From the NCBI GenBank assembly GCA_903910385.1, contig CAIVZM010000028.1:37081-101080 (forward strand): DNA of 64,000 nt, given 5' to 3'. Below the pieces are notes generated by a model, which had not been told where the DNA came from, did no database searches, and saw only the letters and a program-made list of their open reading frames with translations. The position numbers were made by a program, and so were the translations under genes. Below, piece after piece: positions 50,350 to 58,769 of the stretch. Each line of letters starts with the position of its first letter. The stretch's first letter is position 1. The DNA is from an uncultured Armatimonadota bacterium (GTDB taxonomy: Bacteria > Armatimonadota > Armatimonadia > Armatimonadales > Armatimonadaceae).

Positions 50350-51330
50350 ATGAGTGATGACGCCGCTATGCCAATGCAACCCTTTGGACCGGATGGAATT
50401 CCGGTCTCGCGGATTGCGCTGGGCTGTATGGGGCTTGCCGGGACATGGAACCCTGCTGAGGTGGGAGAGGAACATCGGAAAAAGGCGATTGCCGCCTTTG
50501 AGGCGTCTCTGGAAGCGGGAATTACCTTCTATGACCATGCCGATATCTATGGCGGAACCGCCTGCGAATCCATTTTCAAGGATTGTCTGGCGGCGGTTCC
50601 CGGTAGTCGTGAGAAAATTTTTATCGCCACGAAAGTCGGTATCCGTTCGGGCTACTACGAGCATACCGCTCCGTATGTGCGCCAGTCCATTCAGGGTTCG
50701 CTTGATCGTATGGGCATAGATTATGTCGATCTGTACCAGTTGCACCGTCCCGATCCGATGACTCATCCGGCGGAGACCGCTGCGGAACTGGACAAACTCG
50801 TGGACGAAGGACTGGTCAAATATATCGGCGTCTCCAACTACTATCCTCAGCAGACTCTTGCCCTGAAGAAGTATCTGAAAGCTCCCATCATCTCGAATCA
50901 GATTTCGATTTCGCTGTTGCGCCTTGACCCGATCTATGAAGGCGCGGCGGGCGGTCCCGGTTCTGTCGATAGCGCCGGGGATGGCGTTCTCGACCAGTGT
51001 ATCGAACTGGATATTACACCCCTTGCCTATTCGCCGATCGGCGGCGGCTGGCTCTCCGGCAAGCGGCAGGTTCCGGACGACCACGGCAACAAAAAAAATA
51101 TCGAAAACACGTTGACCGCTCTGCGCGAAATGAGCGATGCCTACAATGGCGCCACTCCCACACAACTCGCTATAGCATGGTTACTGAGCCATCCGTCGGG
51201 CATTATCCCGCTTGTCGGTTCGAACAACCCGGAGCATATCAAAGAAATGGCGGCGGCGGGCCAGATAGAACTATCGCGCACCGATTGGTACAAACTCTGG
51301 GTCGCGGCGCGTGGGGCAAGAGTTCCATAG
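50350..51330 (+). CDS. Aldo-keto reductase
   Basis: The 326-residue (alpha/beta)8 oxidoreductase has 'VSRIALGCMGLAGTW', Asp and Tyr in 'TFYDHADIYGGTACE', Lys in 'IFIATKVGIRS', 'IDYVDLYQLHRPDP' with His, and a C-terminal NADPH region 'IPLVGSNNPEHIKEM'. The tetrad Asp/Tyr/Lys/His is complete. It reduces aldehydes or ketones with NADPH; the substrate is unknown. It resembles the YdhF-type predicted oxidoreductases. Confidence 0.91.
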   Translation: MSDDAAMPMQPFGPDGIPVSRIALGCMGLAGTWNPAEVGEEHRKKAIAAFEASLEAGITFYDHADIYGGTACESIFKDCLAAVPGSREKIFIATKVGIRSGYYEHTAPYVRQSIQGSLDRMGIDYVDLYQLHRPDPMTHPAETAAELDKLVDEGLVKYIGVSNYYPQQTLALKKYLKAPIISNQISISLLRLDPIYEGAAGGPGSVDSAGDGVLDQCIELDITPLAYSPIGGGWLSGKRQVPDDHGNKKNIENTLTALREMSDAYNGATPTQLAIAWLLSHPSGIIPLVGSNNPEHIKEMAAAGQIELSRTDWYKLWVAARGARVP

Positions 51331-51366
51331 GCGTTACTGTCTCCTGTACAATGGCCCGTTACGGAA

Positions 51367-51425
51367 GCCTGTTTCTGCCCCCCCTGCCCCACATTAATGG
51401 GGAGTTAGGGGGGGCAGAAACAGGC
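51367..51425. repeat. 59-bp near-perfect palindrome (19-bp arms)
   Basis: Arms 51367-51385 and 51407-51425 are exact 19-base inverse copies (GCCTGTTTCTGCCCCCCCT and its complement). The 21-base centre holds another inverted repeat, CCCCA/TGGGG. It lies 36 bases after the aldo-keto reductase stop and 22 bases before the next gene, and has no T-run. It could be a transcription roadblock, a REP/MITE-type element or a protein-binding palindrome. Confidence 0.9.
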
Positions 51426-51447
51426 AAATCAACTTCTCAGGAACGCA

Positions 51448-51696
51448 ATGCAAACCGTTGAATGGTGGTATGATGACTCCCTGTTTCATGGGGAGCAAAA
51501 CACGCTGGCGCTCGCCCTGCTCCGCGTCAGTGAAGGTGGGAAAGCGGTCGTTAGGGTCTTTGATGAAGTCCACGAATTTCCGTCGGTTCAGCAGGCGCAG
51601 GAGTGGTTGCGGGAAGATGAGTATAACCCTGTCTCCGATTTACAGGAGGTTTACGGATTCGAGTTAATCATGCCGTCCTTCACCCCCGACGAATGA
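51448..51696 (+). CDS. Small hypothetical protein, 82 residues
   Basis: The acidic protein ('MQTVEWWYDDSLFHGEQNTL', 'VVRVFDEVHEFPSVQQAQEW', 'MPSFTPDE') has an alpha/beta look but no family I recognise. No clear ribosome-binding site is seen; 'TCAGGAACGCA' gives AGGA about 7 bases upstream. It starts 22 bases after the 59-bp palindrome. Confidence 0.55.
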   Translation: MQTVEWWYDDSLFHGEQNTLALALLRVSEGGKAVVRVFDEVHEFPSVQQAQEWLREDEYNPVSDLQEVYGFELIMPSFTPDE

Positions 51697-51821
51697 TTAG
51701 CGCCTGAAAGCGGAATCACTGAGCCCACTGCTACATAATTCAAATTCCTAATCAGGAAGCAGAGCGCGTTATACGGTCGAAGGCGAACTGGAGTGCGCAG
51801 ATGGGCATCGTCCATAAGAGA

Positions 51822-51916
51822 CCCGAACAAAACATCCTTAATTCGGTCCGGAGGAAGTCTGGCGAAGCCTCTGAGCGAGGCTCTTTAGCGCCTCGTTACA
51901 AGGGTTTTGTTAGGTG
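51822..51916 (+). other. attC-like imperfect palindrome (candidate)
   Basis: Outer arms AACAAAAC (51826-51833) and GTTTTGTT (51904-51911) are exact inverses, continued by CCTT/AAGG after a 2-base bulge. The right end reads GTTAGGT, matching the GTTRRRY core of integron attC sites, while the left core is CCCGAAC (5 of 7 to RYYYAAC). An AGCCTC/GAGGCT hairpin lies inside. No integron integrase is in the window, so this may be chance or a leader structure. Confidence 0.25.
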
Positions 51917-51954
51917 CTCTCTCATTACCGCGTATCCTTTACAGGAGCGAAACG

Positions 51955-52890
51955 ATGATAACAGACTATGTGACGGATGGAACTGTCTCTCGCAACGTAC
52001 CTTGCGCTGACGCTCTGAAAGCGCGGGAGGCGATGGTCGTCGAGCGGCTTGTCCGATGGGCGGAAGCGCAAGATGCGGTTCGTGCGATGCTACTCTACAG
52101 TTCTCGCGCCAATCCGAACGCTCCTATCGATGAGTTCTCGGATTATGATGTTCTGCTTGCAGTCCGGGATGCAGACGCCTTCTATAAGGAAGATCAATGG
52201 CTGAGTGATTTTGGCGCGGTTCTGACCGTTTTCCGAAATCCTGTGGAGCGACGCGACGGATTTGCCCGTTCCCTGTTCGTCACCCACTACGAAGATGGCG
52301 TCAAGGCGGACTTCGCCTTTGTGGACAGTGGGTATTTTTCCTTTCTTTCGCAACAAGAGCGAATGCCGGATGATCTGGACAATGGCTATCGCGTTCTTCT
52401 GGATAAGGATCATCTGACGGATTCCCTGCCGACCCCGACCTACTCCGCTTATCGGCTGACGCCGCCTGATGAAGGCGTATTCCTTGCGCTGGCGGAAGAA
52501 TTTTTCAACGATGCCGCCTATGTCGCCAAAGCGCTACGGCGTGGCGATCTGTTGCCCGCCAAGCTCAGTCTGGACCATGTGATGAAATACGAATGTCTGA
52601 GGCGAGCGCTGGACTGGCGTTTCGGCATAGAGACGCAATGGACACAGGCGTCGCGTGATTGCGGAAAGGGACTGTGTCAGCGAGTCAGTCCAACTCTGCT
52701 CGCGGAACTGGGAAAAACCTATGTCGGCGCCGGTATCGAAGAAAACTGGGAAGCGCTGTTTTCCACTATCGCTCTTTTCCGTCGCGTAATGTACGAGGTG
52801 TCGGAAAAATTGGGTTTTATCTACCCGCAGGATCAGGATTACCGTATAATGATCTACCTGAACCGCGTGAGGTCTGGAGACCTGCCCTGA
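51955..52890 (+). CDS. Aminoglycoside 6-adenylyltransferase-like protein (AadK/ANT(6) family)
   Basis: The 311-residue protein has the nucleotidyltransferase core 'LLYSSRANPNAPIDEFSDYD' ending in 'SDYDVLLAV' with the metal-binding Asp pair, then 'ADFAFVDSG' and a helical C-terminal domain with 'MKYECLRRALDWRFGIETQW'. It matches the ANT(6)/AadK family that adenylates streptomycin; many environmental members have unproven substrates, so resistance is not shown. ATG 51955 has AGGAG 8 bases upstream. The 258-bp gap before it holds the attC-like sequence and no other gene. Confidence 0.85.
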   Translation: MITDYVTDGTVSRNVPCADALKAREAMVVERLVRWAEAQDAVRAMLLYSSRANPNAPIDEFSDYDVLLAVRDADAFYKEDQWLSDFGAVLTVFRNPVERRDGFARSLFVTHYEDGVKADFAFVDSGYFSFLSQQERMPDDLDNGYRVLLDKDHLTDSLPTPTYSAYRLTPPDEGVFLALAEEFFNDAAYVAKALRRGDLLPAKLSLDHVMKYECLRRALDWRFGIETQWTQASRDCGKGLCQRVSPTLLAELGKTYVGAGIEENWEALFSTIALFRRVMYEVSEKLGFIYPQDQDYRIMIYLNRVRSGDLP

Positions 52891-52917
52891 AGTTCGATAA
52901 AGGGAGCTGTTCTTTAG

Positions 52918-52946
52918 TTGACACAGCGTCCGTCTTAGGCTACGCT
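52918..52946 (+). promoter_or_regulatory. Promoter TTGACA-N17-TACGCT, leaderless, for ptrB
   Basis: A consensus -35 (52918-52923) and TACGCT (52941-52946) are exactly 17 bp apart, and the ATG follows after only 5 bases (52952). This is the clearest leaderless promoter in the window because both hexamers are present. Confidence 0.8.
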
Positions 52947-52951
52947 AAATT

Positions 52952-55018
52952 ATGTCCGACAACATCCCCAACGTAACGCCGCCGGTGGCGGAAAAAATTT
53001 CGCATCCCACCACCATTCATAACGATACACGACCTGATGATTATTTCTGGCTCCGCGAAAAGGAAAATCCCGCCGTTCGCGCCTATCTGGAAGCGGAAAA
53101 CGCCTATACCGCCTCTGTTCTGAAAGGTACGGAGCGATTGCAGACGGATCTCTATGAGGAGATGCTTTCCCACCTGCAGGAAACGGATCTGTCCGTTCCG
53201 TACCGCTACGGCGACTTTTTCTACTACACACGCACCGAGGAGGGCAAGCAGTACCCCTATTACTGTCGGAAACCCGCTCAGCCAGTGGATGGCGCCGAAC
53301 CTGCCGAGGAAATTACGCTGGATTTGAACGCGATGGCGGAAGGGGAAAAGTTCCTTGCCCTCGGTCAGTACAAAATCTCTGATGACGGAAATCTGCTCGC
53401 CTATACGACGGATGTCACGGGCTTTCGCATTTATAACCTGAAAATCAAGAATCTGGCGACCGGTGAGCATCTTCCTGACTTTATCGAAAAAGTGACCGGC
53501 GGATTGGAATGGTCCTCGGACGGCAAAACGCTGTTTTATGGCACGGAAGACGAAGCGAAGCGACCCTACCGGATTTTCCGCCATGCGGTGAGTGAGAAGG
53601 ACGGTTCCAATGACTCCCTGATCTTTGAGGAACTGGACGCCCTGTATCGCACCTATGTAATGCGTACCCGCGATAAGGCGTACACGCTTTTTTACTTCGG
53701 CTCAGCGACTTCCACGGAGTTCCATGCCCTGCGCTCGGATGACTCGACCGGGACGGCGTTCTGCATACGCCCCCGCGAGACGGAGCATGAGTACTATGTG
53801 GATCATCGCGCCGGGACATTCTATATCCGCACCAACAAGGACGCGCCCAACTACCGCCTGATTGCGACGCCGGCGGATGCGCCCGACTTTGCGACCGCGA
53901 AGGAAATTCTTCCGCATCAAGCGACCGTAACGCTGGACGATCATGACTGCTTCGCTGATCATCTGGTAATCACCCTGCGTGAGGGAGGACTGCCGCGCCT
54001 GCGCGTCCGTGACTTTGAAAGCGGCGATTCGCACGATGTGACCTTCCCCGAACCGACGTACACAGTGGCAGGTGATGCGAACCGGGAGTTCGATACTACG
54101 GTTTTCCGCTTCCGCTACGCCTCGCTGATCACGCCGTCATCGGTTTTTGATTACAATATGACGACGCGTGAACGAGTTTTACTCAAAGAGACGCCGGTTC
54201 CGAACTACGACCGGACGCAATATATCTCCGAGTACCTGCACGCTCCTGCGGAAGATGGGACACTCATTCCCATCTCCCTTATTTATAAAAAAGGACCGGC
54301 GGAGGACGGCGACGCGCCGCTGATGCTCTATGGCTATGGCTCCTATGGCCTTTCGATGCCGGCAGGGTTCAATGCAAATCGACTTTGCTTGCTGGATCGG
54401 GGAGCGATTTACGCCATCGCGCATATCCGTGGCGGCGGCGAATTCGGCAAACCGTGGCACGATGCCGGGAAGATGCAAAAGAAACGTACGACTTTTACCG
54501 ATTTCATCGCCTGTGGGGAATTTCTTGTCAAAGAAAAATATACATCACCGAAAAAAATGGCGATGGCGGGGGGAAGCGCCGGCGGTCTGCTCATGGGCGC
54601 CGTCGTCAATATGCGGCCTGACCTTTTCTGCGCCGTTTTATCGTATGTGCCTTTTGTGGATGTGCTTAATACGATGCTGGACGCTACCCTGCCGCTGACT
54701 ATCGGGGAGTATCTGGAATGGGGCAACCCGAATGTCGCAGAGGAGTACGCTTACATGAAAACGTATTGCCCGTACACCAATCTGGTAGCGAAGCCCTACC
54801 CGGCGACCCTGATCAAGACTTCGCTCAATGACTCGCAGGTCATGTACTGGGAACCCGCCAAGTATGTGGCGAAACTGCGCACGCTCAAACAGGGCGACGC
54901 TCCGTTACTGTTGCATACGAATCTGGATGCCGGGCATGGCGGCGCCTCGGGTCGGTATGACGCCCTGCGCGAACAGGCGATGGACTACGCCTTTTTGCTG
55001 AAGCAATGGGGCTTATAA
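52952..55018 (+). CDS. ptrB: Oligopeptidase B (S9A family)
   Basis: The 688-residue protein has an N-terminal 'TRPDDYFWLREKENPAVRAY' start and beta-propeller, and a C-terminal alpha/beta-hydrolase domain with Ser in 'MAGGSAGGLLMGAV', Asp in 'TSLNDSQVMYWEPAKY' and His in 'LDAGHGGASGRYDALRE'. 'AIAHIRGGGEFGKPWHDAG' and 'IGEYLEWGNP' are typical of PtrB. It cleaves peptides after basic residues in the cytoplasm. A Gfo/Idh/MocA gene starts 43 bases downstream. Confidence 0.95.
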   Translation: MSDNIPNVTPPVAEKISHPTTIHNDTRPDDYFWLREKENPAVRAYLEAENAYTASVLKGTERLQTDLYEEMLSHLQETDLSVPYRYGDFFYYTRTEEGKQYPYYCRKPAQPVDGAEPAEEITLDLNAMAEGEKFLALGQYKISDDGNLLAYTTDVTGFRIYNLKIKNLATGEHLPDFIEKVTGGLEWSSDGKTLFYGTEDEAKRPYRIFRHAVSEKDGSNDSLIFEELDALYRTYVMRTRDKAYTLFYFGSATSTEFHALRSDDSTGTAFCIRPRETEHEYYVDHRAGTFYIRTNKDAPNYRLIATPADAPDFATAKEILPHQATVTLDDHDCFADHLVITLREGGLPRLRVRDFESGDSHDVTFPEPTYTVAGDANREFDTTVFRFRYASLITPSSVFDYNMTTRERVLLKETPVPNYDRTQYISEYLHAPAEDGTLIPISLIYKKGPAEDGDAPLMLYGYGSYGLSMPAGFNANRLCLLDRGAIYAIAHIRGGGEFGKPWHDAGKMQKKRTTFTDFIACGEFLVKEKYTSPKKMAMAGGSAGGLLMGAVVNMRPDLFCAVLSYVPFVDVLNTMLDATLPLTIGEYLEWGNPNVAEEYAYMKTYCPYTNLVAKPYPATLIKTSLNDSQVMYWEPAKYVAKLRTLKQGDAPLLLHTNLDAGHGGASGRYDALREQAMDYAFLLKQWGL

Positions 55019-55061
55019 AGCCGTTCGTATCATCGGCAATAAAAGGAGCGAGGGGCGAGCG

Positions 55062-56159
55062 ATGGCGGAACAGGTACGGATTGCCGTAATCGGACTGCGG
55101 TTCGGGGCGTCGTTTGCGGCGATCTATGCGCGGCATCCCGATGTTGCAGAAGTGATCGTCTGCGATTCGGATGCGTCGCGCCTGCACGAGGCAGGAGATT
55201 ACATCGGCGCGACGCGGCGATACGCCGATCTGGACGAGGTTCTGGCGCAACCGGATATCGACGCTGTCCATTTGCTGACCCCGTTCCTGTTGCACGCCGA
55301 ACAGTCGGTACGCGTTCTGAATGCCGGGAAGCATTGCGCGTCCGCCGTCTGCATGGGGTTCGCGCTCGACGAACTGTATCAGGTCCTTGCGGCGCAGAAG
55401 GCATCTGGCAAAAACTACATGATGATGGAGACGGTCGTTTACTCGCGGGAGTATCTGTATGTGAAAGACCTCTTTGACCGGGGCGAACTGGGCGATCTGA
55501 CCTTTCTGCGTGGAACCTACTTTCAGGATGTCGAGGGCTACCCGGCTTACTGGAAGACCGTTCCGCCCATGCATTACGCTACCCATGCCATCGCGCCTTT
55601 GCTGGCGTTGACCGGTACTCGGGCGAAGTGGGTATCATGTCTGGGGTCTGGGCGCTTATCGCCGCGACTGGCACCGACCAAATTTAGCCCCTTCCGACTG
55701 GAAACTGGCATCTTCCGACTGGAAAACACGGATGCCGCCGCTGAAGTGACGCGTTCCTGGTTCGAAACGGCGCGACCCTATGTCGAGGCGTTCAGCGTGT
55801 ACGGCTCGAAGCGGAGTTTTGAGTGGAACCAACTCTGGGGAGAGAAACACTGCCTGTTTACGCTTGGAGAAACGGCAGTTTCTTTCGCCGGTCGTCCAGT
55901 GGCGACCGAGCGGATAGAGGTTCCTGACTACGCCCATCGTCTGCCGGAAGAGATTCGCGTCTTCACGGATTACGAGCATGACGGGGCGCATGGCGGTTCG
56001 CATCCACACCTCGCCCACGAATTCATCCGTAGCATCCTCGAAGAGCGGACGCCTGCCATCGACGCTGTCACTGCCGCAAACTGGACGGCCCCCGGCATCT
56101 GCGCCCACCTGTCGGCTCTGCGCGACGGCGAACCAGTGGTTATTCCTGCGTTCGAGTAA
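55062..56159 (+). CDS. Gfo/Idh/MocA-family oxidoreductase
   Basis: The 365-residue protein has an N-terminal Rossmann fold ('VRIAVIGLRFGASFAAIYA', the usual GxGxxG being G-L-R-F-G), 'DIDAVHLLTPFLLHAEQ', 'VLNAGKHCASAVCMGFAL' where the common EKP motif is altered to a Cys-rich stretch, and a C-terminal sheet domain. It would use NAD(P) to oxidise or reduce a sugar or cyclitol. The absence of EKP makes the normal catalytic Lys doubtful. A 21-bp in-frame tandem repeat (FRLE-TGI-FRLE, near 55695-55735) is visible. AGGAG precedes the ATG. Confidence 0.88.
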   Translation: MAEQVRIAVIGLRFGASFAAIYARHPDVAEVIVCDSDASRLHEAGDYIGATRRYADLDEVLAQPDIDAVHLLTPFLLHAEQSVRVLNAGKHCASAVCMGFALDELYQVLAAQKASGKNYMMMETVVYSREYLYVKDLFDRGELGDLTFLRGTYFQDVEGYPAYWKTVPPMHYATHAIAPLLALTGTRAKWVSCLGSGRLSPRLAPTKFSPFRLETGIFRLENTDAAAEVTRSWFETARPYVEAFSVYGSKRSFEWNQLWGEKHCLFTLGETAVSFAGRPVATERIEVPDYAHRLPEEIRVFTDYEHDGAHGGSHPHLAHEFIRSILEERTPAIDAVTAANWTAPGICAHLSALRDGEPVVIPAFE

Positions 56160-56189
56160 GGATGTTTCCTGTTGCTAAACTGGTTACGC

Positions 56190-57119
56190 TCAACCGTTTT
56201 GGAAAAGGAATTGCTCGATAATCGTCCAGGCGGAATCGGGTAAGGGAGCGTCGATTGCGGTAAGCGTGGTCGCTAATTCCTGCGGAGAGCCTGGTCCGGT
56301 AAGGGTCAGACTGATGTCCGGATTTCGTAAGGGAAATTGCATTGCGGCGGCGACGACCGACCACTGGTTCGCCTGACAGAGTTCATAGAAGCGGGTCGCA
56401 TTATCCAGAAGATAGGCATGATGGCTATCCTGCAAAGGACGTAAGCGAGGATCAGTCCCGGTCAGTAAACCGAAGGATAGCGGTGACCCATTAATGACGC
56501 CGACGCCCCGCTTCGCCGCTTCTCGAATCAGGTCAGCGGCGCTGGTATTGATCGGGGTATAGTCCATATACGTCAGGATGGTATCGAAATCGCCGCTGAG
56601 CGCCGCCTGTTCCAACAACGCATGGGATCGAACACCCAATCCAATGTATCCGATAAGCCCCTCAGACTGCGCTTGCTTCAATGCTTCCAGACCGCCGCCC
56701 TGCGCAAAGACATTGTCCAGTGAGCCAACGTCGTGCACCTGAAAAAGGTCAATATGGGAAACATTCAGACGTTCCAGACTGTTATGGATCGCCTGTCGTA
56801 GAAAAATCGCCGCTTCGGAAGGGGAAAACGCCGACAGAATGTGCGCCTTGGTGGCGACAAAGATTTCTTCTCGGGGGATTCGCTTAATAAACTCTCCGAG
56901 GCGGAATTCCGATCCGCCGTACTGCGCGGATGTGTCAAAATAGCGAATCCCGTTTTCAAAAGCGAAATCGAGCGTTTGCTGGAACTGGCGCAGTCGTTCA
57001 GTATCGGCGCTTCCTCCGATAGTAGCGCAACCCATACCGATTGCCTGTCGCGTTGCGCCCTGTGTCCGGTAGTAACGCTGAACCTGCGTCGGAAAGTCCT
57101 GCCGGGCTTCAGTGATCAT
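56190..57119 (-). CDS. Aldo-keto reductase (D-threo-aldose dehydrogenase-like)
   Basis: The 309-residue protein has 'IGMGCATIGG', Asp/Tyr in 'YFDTSAQYGGSEFRLGEF', Lys in 'EIFVATKAHI', His in 'IDLFQVHDVG' and a C-terminal cofactor region around 'ISLTLTGPGSPQELA'. The FDTSxxYGxSE pattern fits AKRs such as L-fucose/D-threo-aldose 1-dehydrogenase. It is downstream of fabF on the same strand by 35 bases and may be transcribed with the fatty acid operon without a functional link. Confidence 0.87.
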   Translation of the reverse strand: MITEARQDFPTQVQRYYRTQGATRQAIGMGCATIGGSADTERLRQFQQTLDFAFENGIRYFDTSAQYGGSEFRLGEFIKRIPREEIFVATKAHILSAFSPSEAAIFLRQAIHNSLERLNVSHIDLFQVHDVGSLDNVFAQGGGLEALKQAQSEGLIGYIGLGVRSHALLEQAALSGDFDTILTYMDYTPINTSAADLIREAAKRGVGVINGSPLSFGLLTGTDPRLRPLQDSHHAYLLDNATRFYELCQANQWSVVAAAMQFPLRNPDISLTLTGPGSPQELATTLTAIDAPLPDSAWTIIEQFLFQNG

Positions 57120-57154
57120 ATACGTACCTGCTCGTAGATTTCTCCGCTTGCTCT

Positions 57155-58396
57155 TTAAGCGAATCGCTTGAAAACGACGACGGCGTTATGCCCACCGAAA
57201 CCGGAATTGTTAGACGCGGCAACCGTAATTTTTGCTTTGCGGGCGACGTTGGGGGTATAGTCTAAATCGCAGGCAGGATCAGGAGTTTCATAGTTGATAG
57301 TGGGGGGAATGGTTTCGGTATCAATGGCAAGCGCTACCGCCGCCGCCTCTATCGCGCCCGCCGCACCCAGAAGATGACCGGTCATGCTCTTGGTGGAAGA
57401 AATCGCCAGTTTATAAGCATGGTCGCCGAAGGCGAGTTTCAATGCCTGTGTCTCAGCAGCGTCGTTGAGGGGAGTCGAGGTGCCGTGCGCGTTGATATAG
57501 TCAACCTGTTCCGGTACGACATTCGCGTCTTCAAGGGCGAGGCGCATCGCACGAGCGACGCCTTCTCCGCCGGGAACCGGTTGAGTCATGTGGTAAGCGT
57601 CGCTGGTCATTCCATAACCGACGAGTTCGCAATAGATATGCGCCCCGCGACTTTCGGCATGTTCCAGCGTTTCCAGAATGATGACTCCCGCTCCTTCGCC
57701 GATGACGAAACCATCACGACCTGCCTCAAAGGGACGTGAGGCGGCGGTGGGATTGTCGTTGAATTTGTTCGTCATCGCCTTCATGTTGCCGAAGCCAGAG
57801 ACGCCAATCGGTGTAATGGCAGCCTCGGAACCTCCGGCAATCATGACATCGGCGTCCCCGCGACGGAGGATTTCCATGGAATCGCCCAGTGCATGGGCGC
57901 CGGTAGCGCAAGCGGTGACTACCGTAGATCCGGGACCTTTCGCTCCGGTGATGATGGAGACATGCCCCGTCGCCATATCGGCGATCATCATCGGAATCAC
58001 AAAGGGAGAAACGCGGTTGGGGCCTTTTTCGATCAGAACGCGAATCTGGTCTTCCAGCGATTGCAGACCGCCGATGCCGGAACCGATGAGAACCCCTACA
58101 CGGGTGGCGTTATGCTCATTGATCTCCAACCGGGCGTCTTCGATCGCTTGCAACGCGCCCGCGACAGCGAATTGCGCGAAGCGATCCATACGTCGCGATT
58201 CTTTACGGTCAACGTAATCACCCGGGTCGAACCCGGTGACCTCGCCGCCGATTTTGACATCGAATCCCTCGGTATCGAACAAAGTGATCCGCCCGATGCC
58301 GGAAGCGCCGGAGGTCAAACCTTCCCAGTACGCTTTTTTCCCGCTACCAACGGGCGTCACCGCGCCGATTCCTGTGATAACTACGCGCTTACTCAT
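57155..58396 (-). CDS. fabF: 3-oxoacyl-ACP synthase II
   Basis: The 413-residue condensing enzyme has 'KRVVITGIGAVTPVGSGK', the catalytic Cys in 'VVTACATGAHALGDSME', His in 'YINAHGTSTPLNDAAE' and the second His in 'STKSMTGHLLGAAGAIEA'. It elongates acyl-ACP by two carbons with malonyl-ACP. It is the last member of the fatty acid operon, 46 bases after acpP with a perfect hairpin between. Confidence 0.97.
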   Translation of the reverse strand: MSKRVVITGIGAVTPVGSGKKAYWEGLTSGASGIGRITLFDTEGFDVKIGGEVTGFDPGDYVDRKESRRMDRFAQFAVAGALQAIEDARLEINEHNATRVGVLIGSGIGGLQSLEDQIRVLIEKGPNRVSPFVIPMMIADMATGHVSIITGAKGPGSTVVTACATGAHALGDSMEILRRGDADVMIAGGSEAAITPIGVSGFGNMKAMTNKFNDNPTAASRPFEAGRDGFVIGEGAGVIILETLEHAESRGAHIYCELVGYGMTSDAYHMTQPVPGGEGVARAMRLALEDANVVPEQVDYINAHGTSTPLNDAAETQALKLAFGDHAYKLAISSTKSMTGHLLGAAGAIEAAAVALAIDTETIPPTINYETPDPACDLDYTPNVARKAKITVAASNNSGFGGHNAVVVFKRFA

Positions 58397-58407
58397 AACA
58401 TTATTGA

Positions 58408-58438
58408 ATTACGCCATCTCTGAGGGAGATGGCGTAAT
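58408..58438 (-). other. Intercistronic hairpin between acpP and fabF
   Basis: A perfect 13-bp inverted repeat (58408-58420 with 58426-58438, 5-base loop) lies 4 bases after the acpP stop. On the minus strand only TTCAATAATG follows, so termination should be partial. It could raise ACP over FabF by attenuation or by protecting the upstream mRNA. Confidence 0.7.
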
Positions 58439-58442
58439 GACT

Positions 58443-58683
58443 CTAACTTGCGGTCGTTTTATCGTTAATATACTTGACAGCATCGCCAACGGTAGCGATC
58501 TTTTCCGCGTCTTCATCGGGAATTTCGATATCGAATTCCTCTTCGAGTCCCATGACCAGTTCGACGACATCGAGGGAATCCGCGCCCAGATCGTCCACAA
58601 ACGAGGCGTTGTCCGTCACTTCGTCCTCGGCAACTTCCAGTTGCTGCACGACGACCTTTTTTAACCCGTTCCAGCGTTGTCAT
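58443..58683 (-). CDS. acpP: Acyl carrier protein, with apparent one-base frameshift
   Basis: The gene should start at ATG 58683, which has AGGAG upstream and reads 'MTTLERVKK'. After that an A6 run (T6 at 58657-58662 on the plus strand) throws the frame out. With five A's instead of six the product is a normal 79-residue ACP: '[15 protein letters not shown]', the phosphopantetheine Ser in '[15 protein letters not shown]', and end 'YINDKTTAS'. Without correction only a 68-residue product from GTG 58649 exists, lacking helix I. ACP is essential, so a homopolymer sequencing error or slippage is likelier than a dead gene. Confidence 0.88.
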
Positions 58684-58769
58684 ATCCGCATTCGCTCCTG
58701 ATAATTTGAATGATATAGTTGATGGTTGATCGGGCCGATGGATAGGCCCTCATTGATTTTGCGTTTTCG

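Noticed and set aside
55695..55735. Repeated FRLE codons in the Gfo/Idh/MocA gene as possible frameshift or assembly artefact
   Set aside because: The duplication keeps the frame (21 bp) and the protein continues normally on both sides, so it is most simply a small in-frame repeat.
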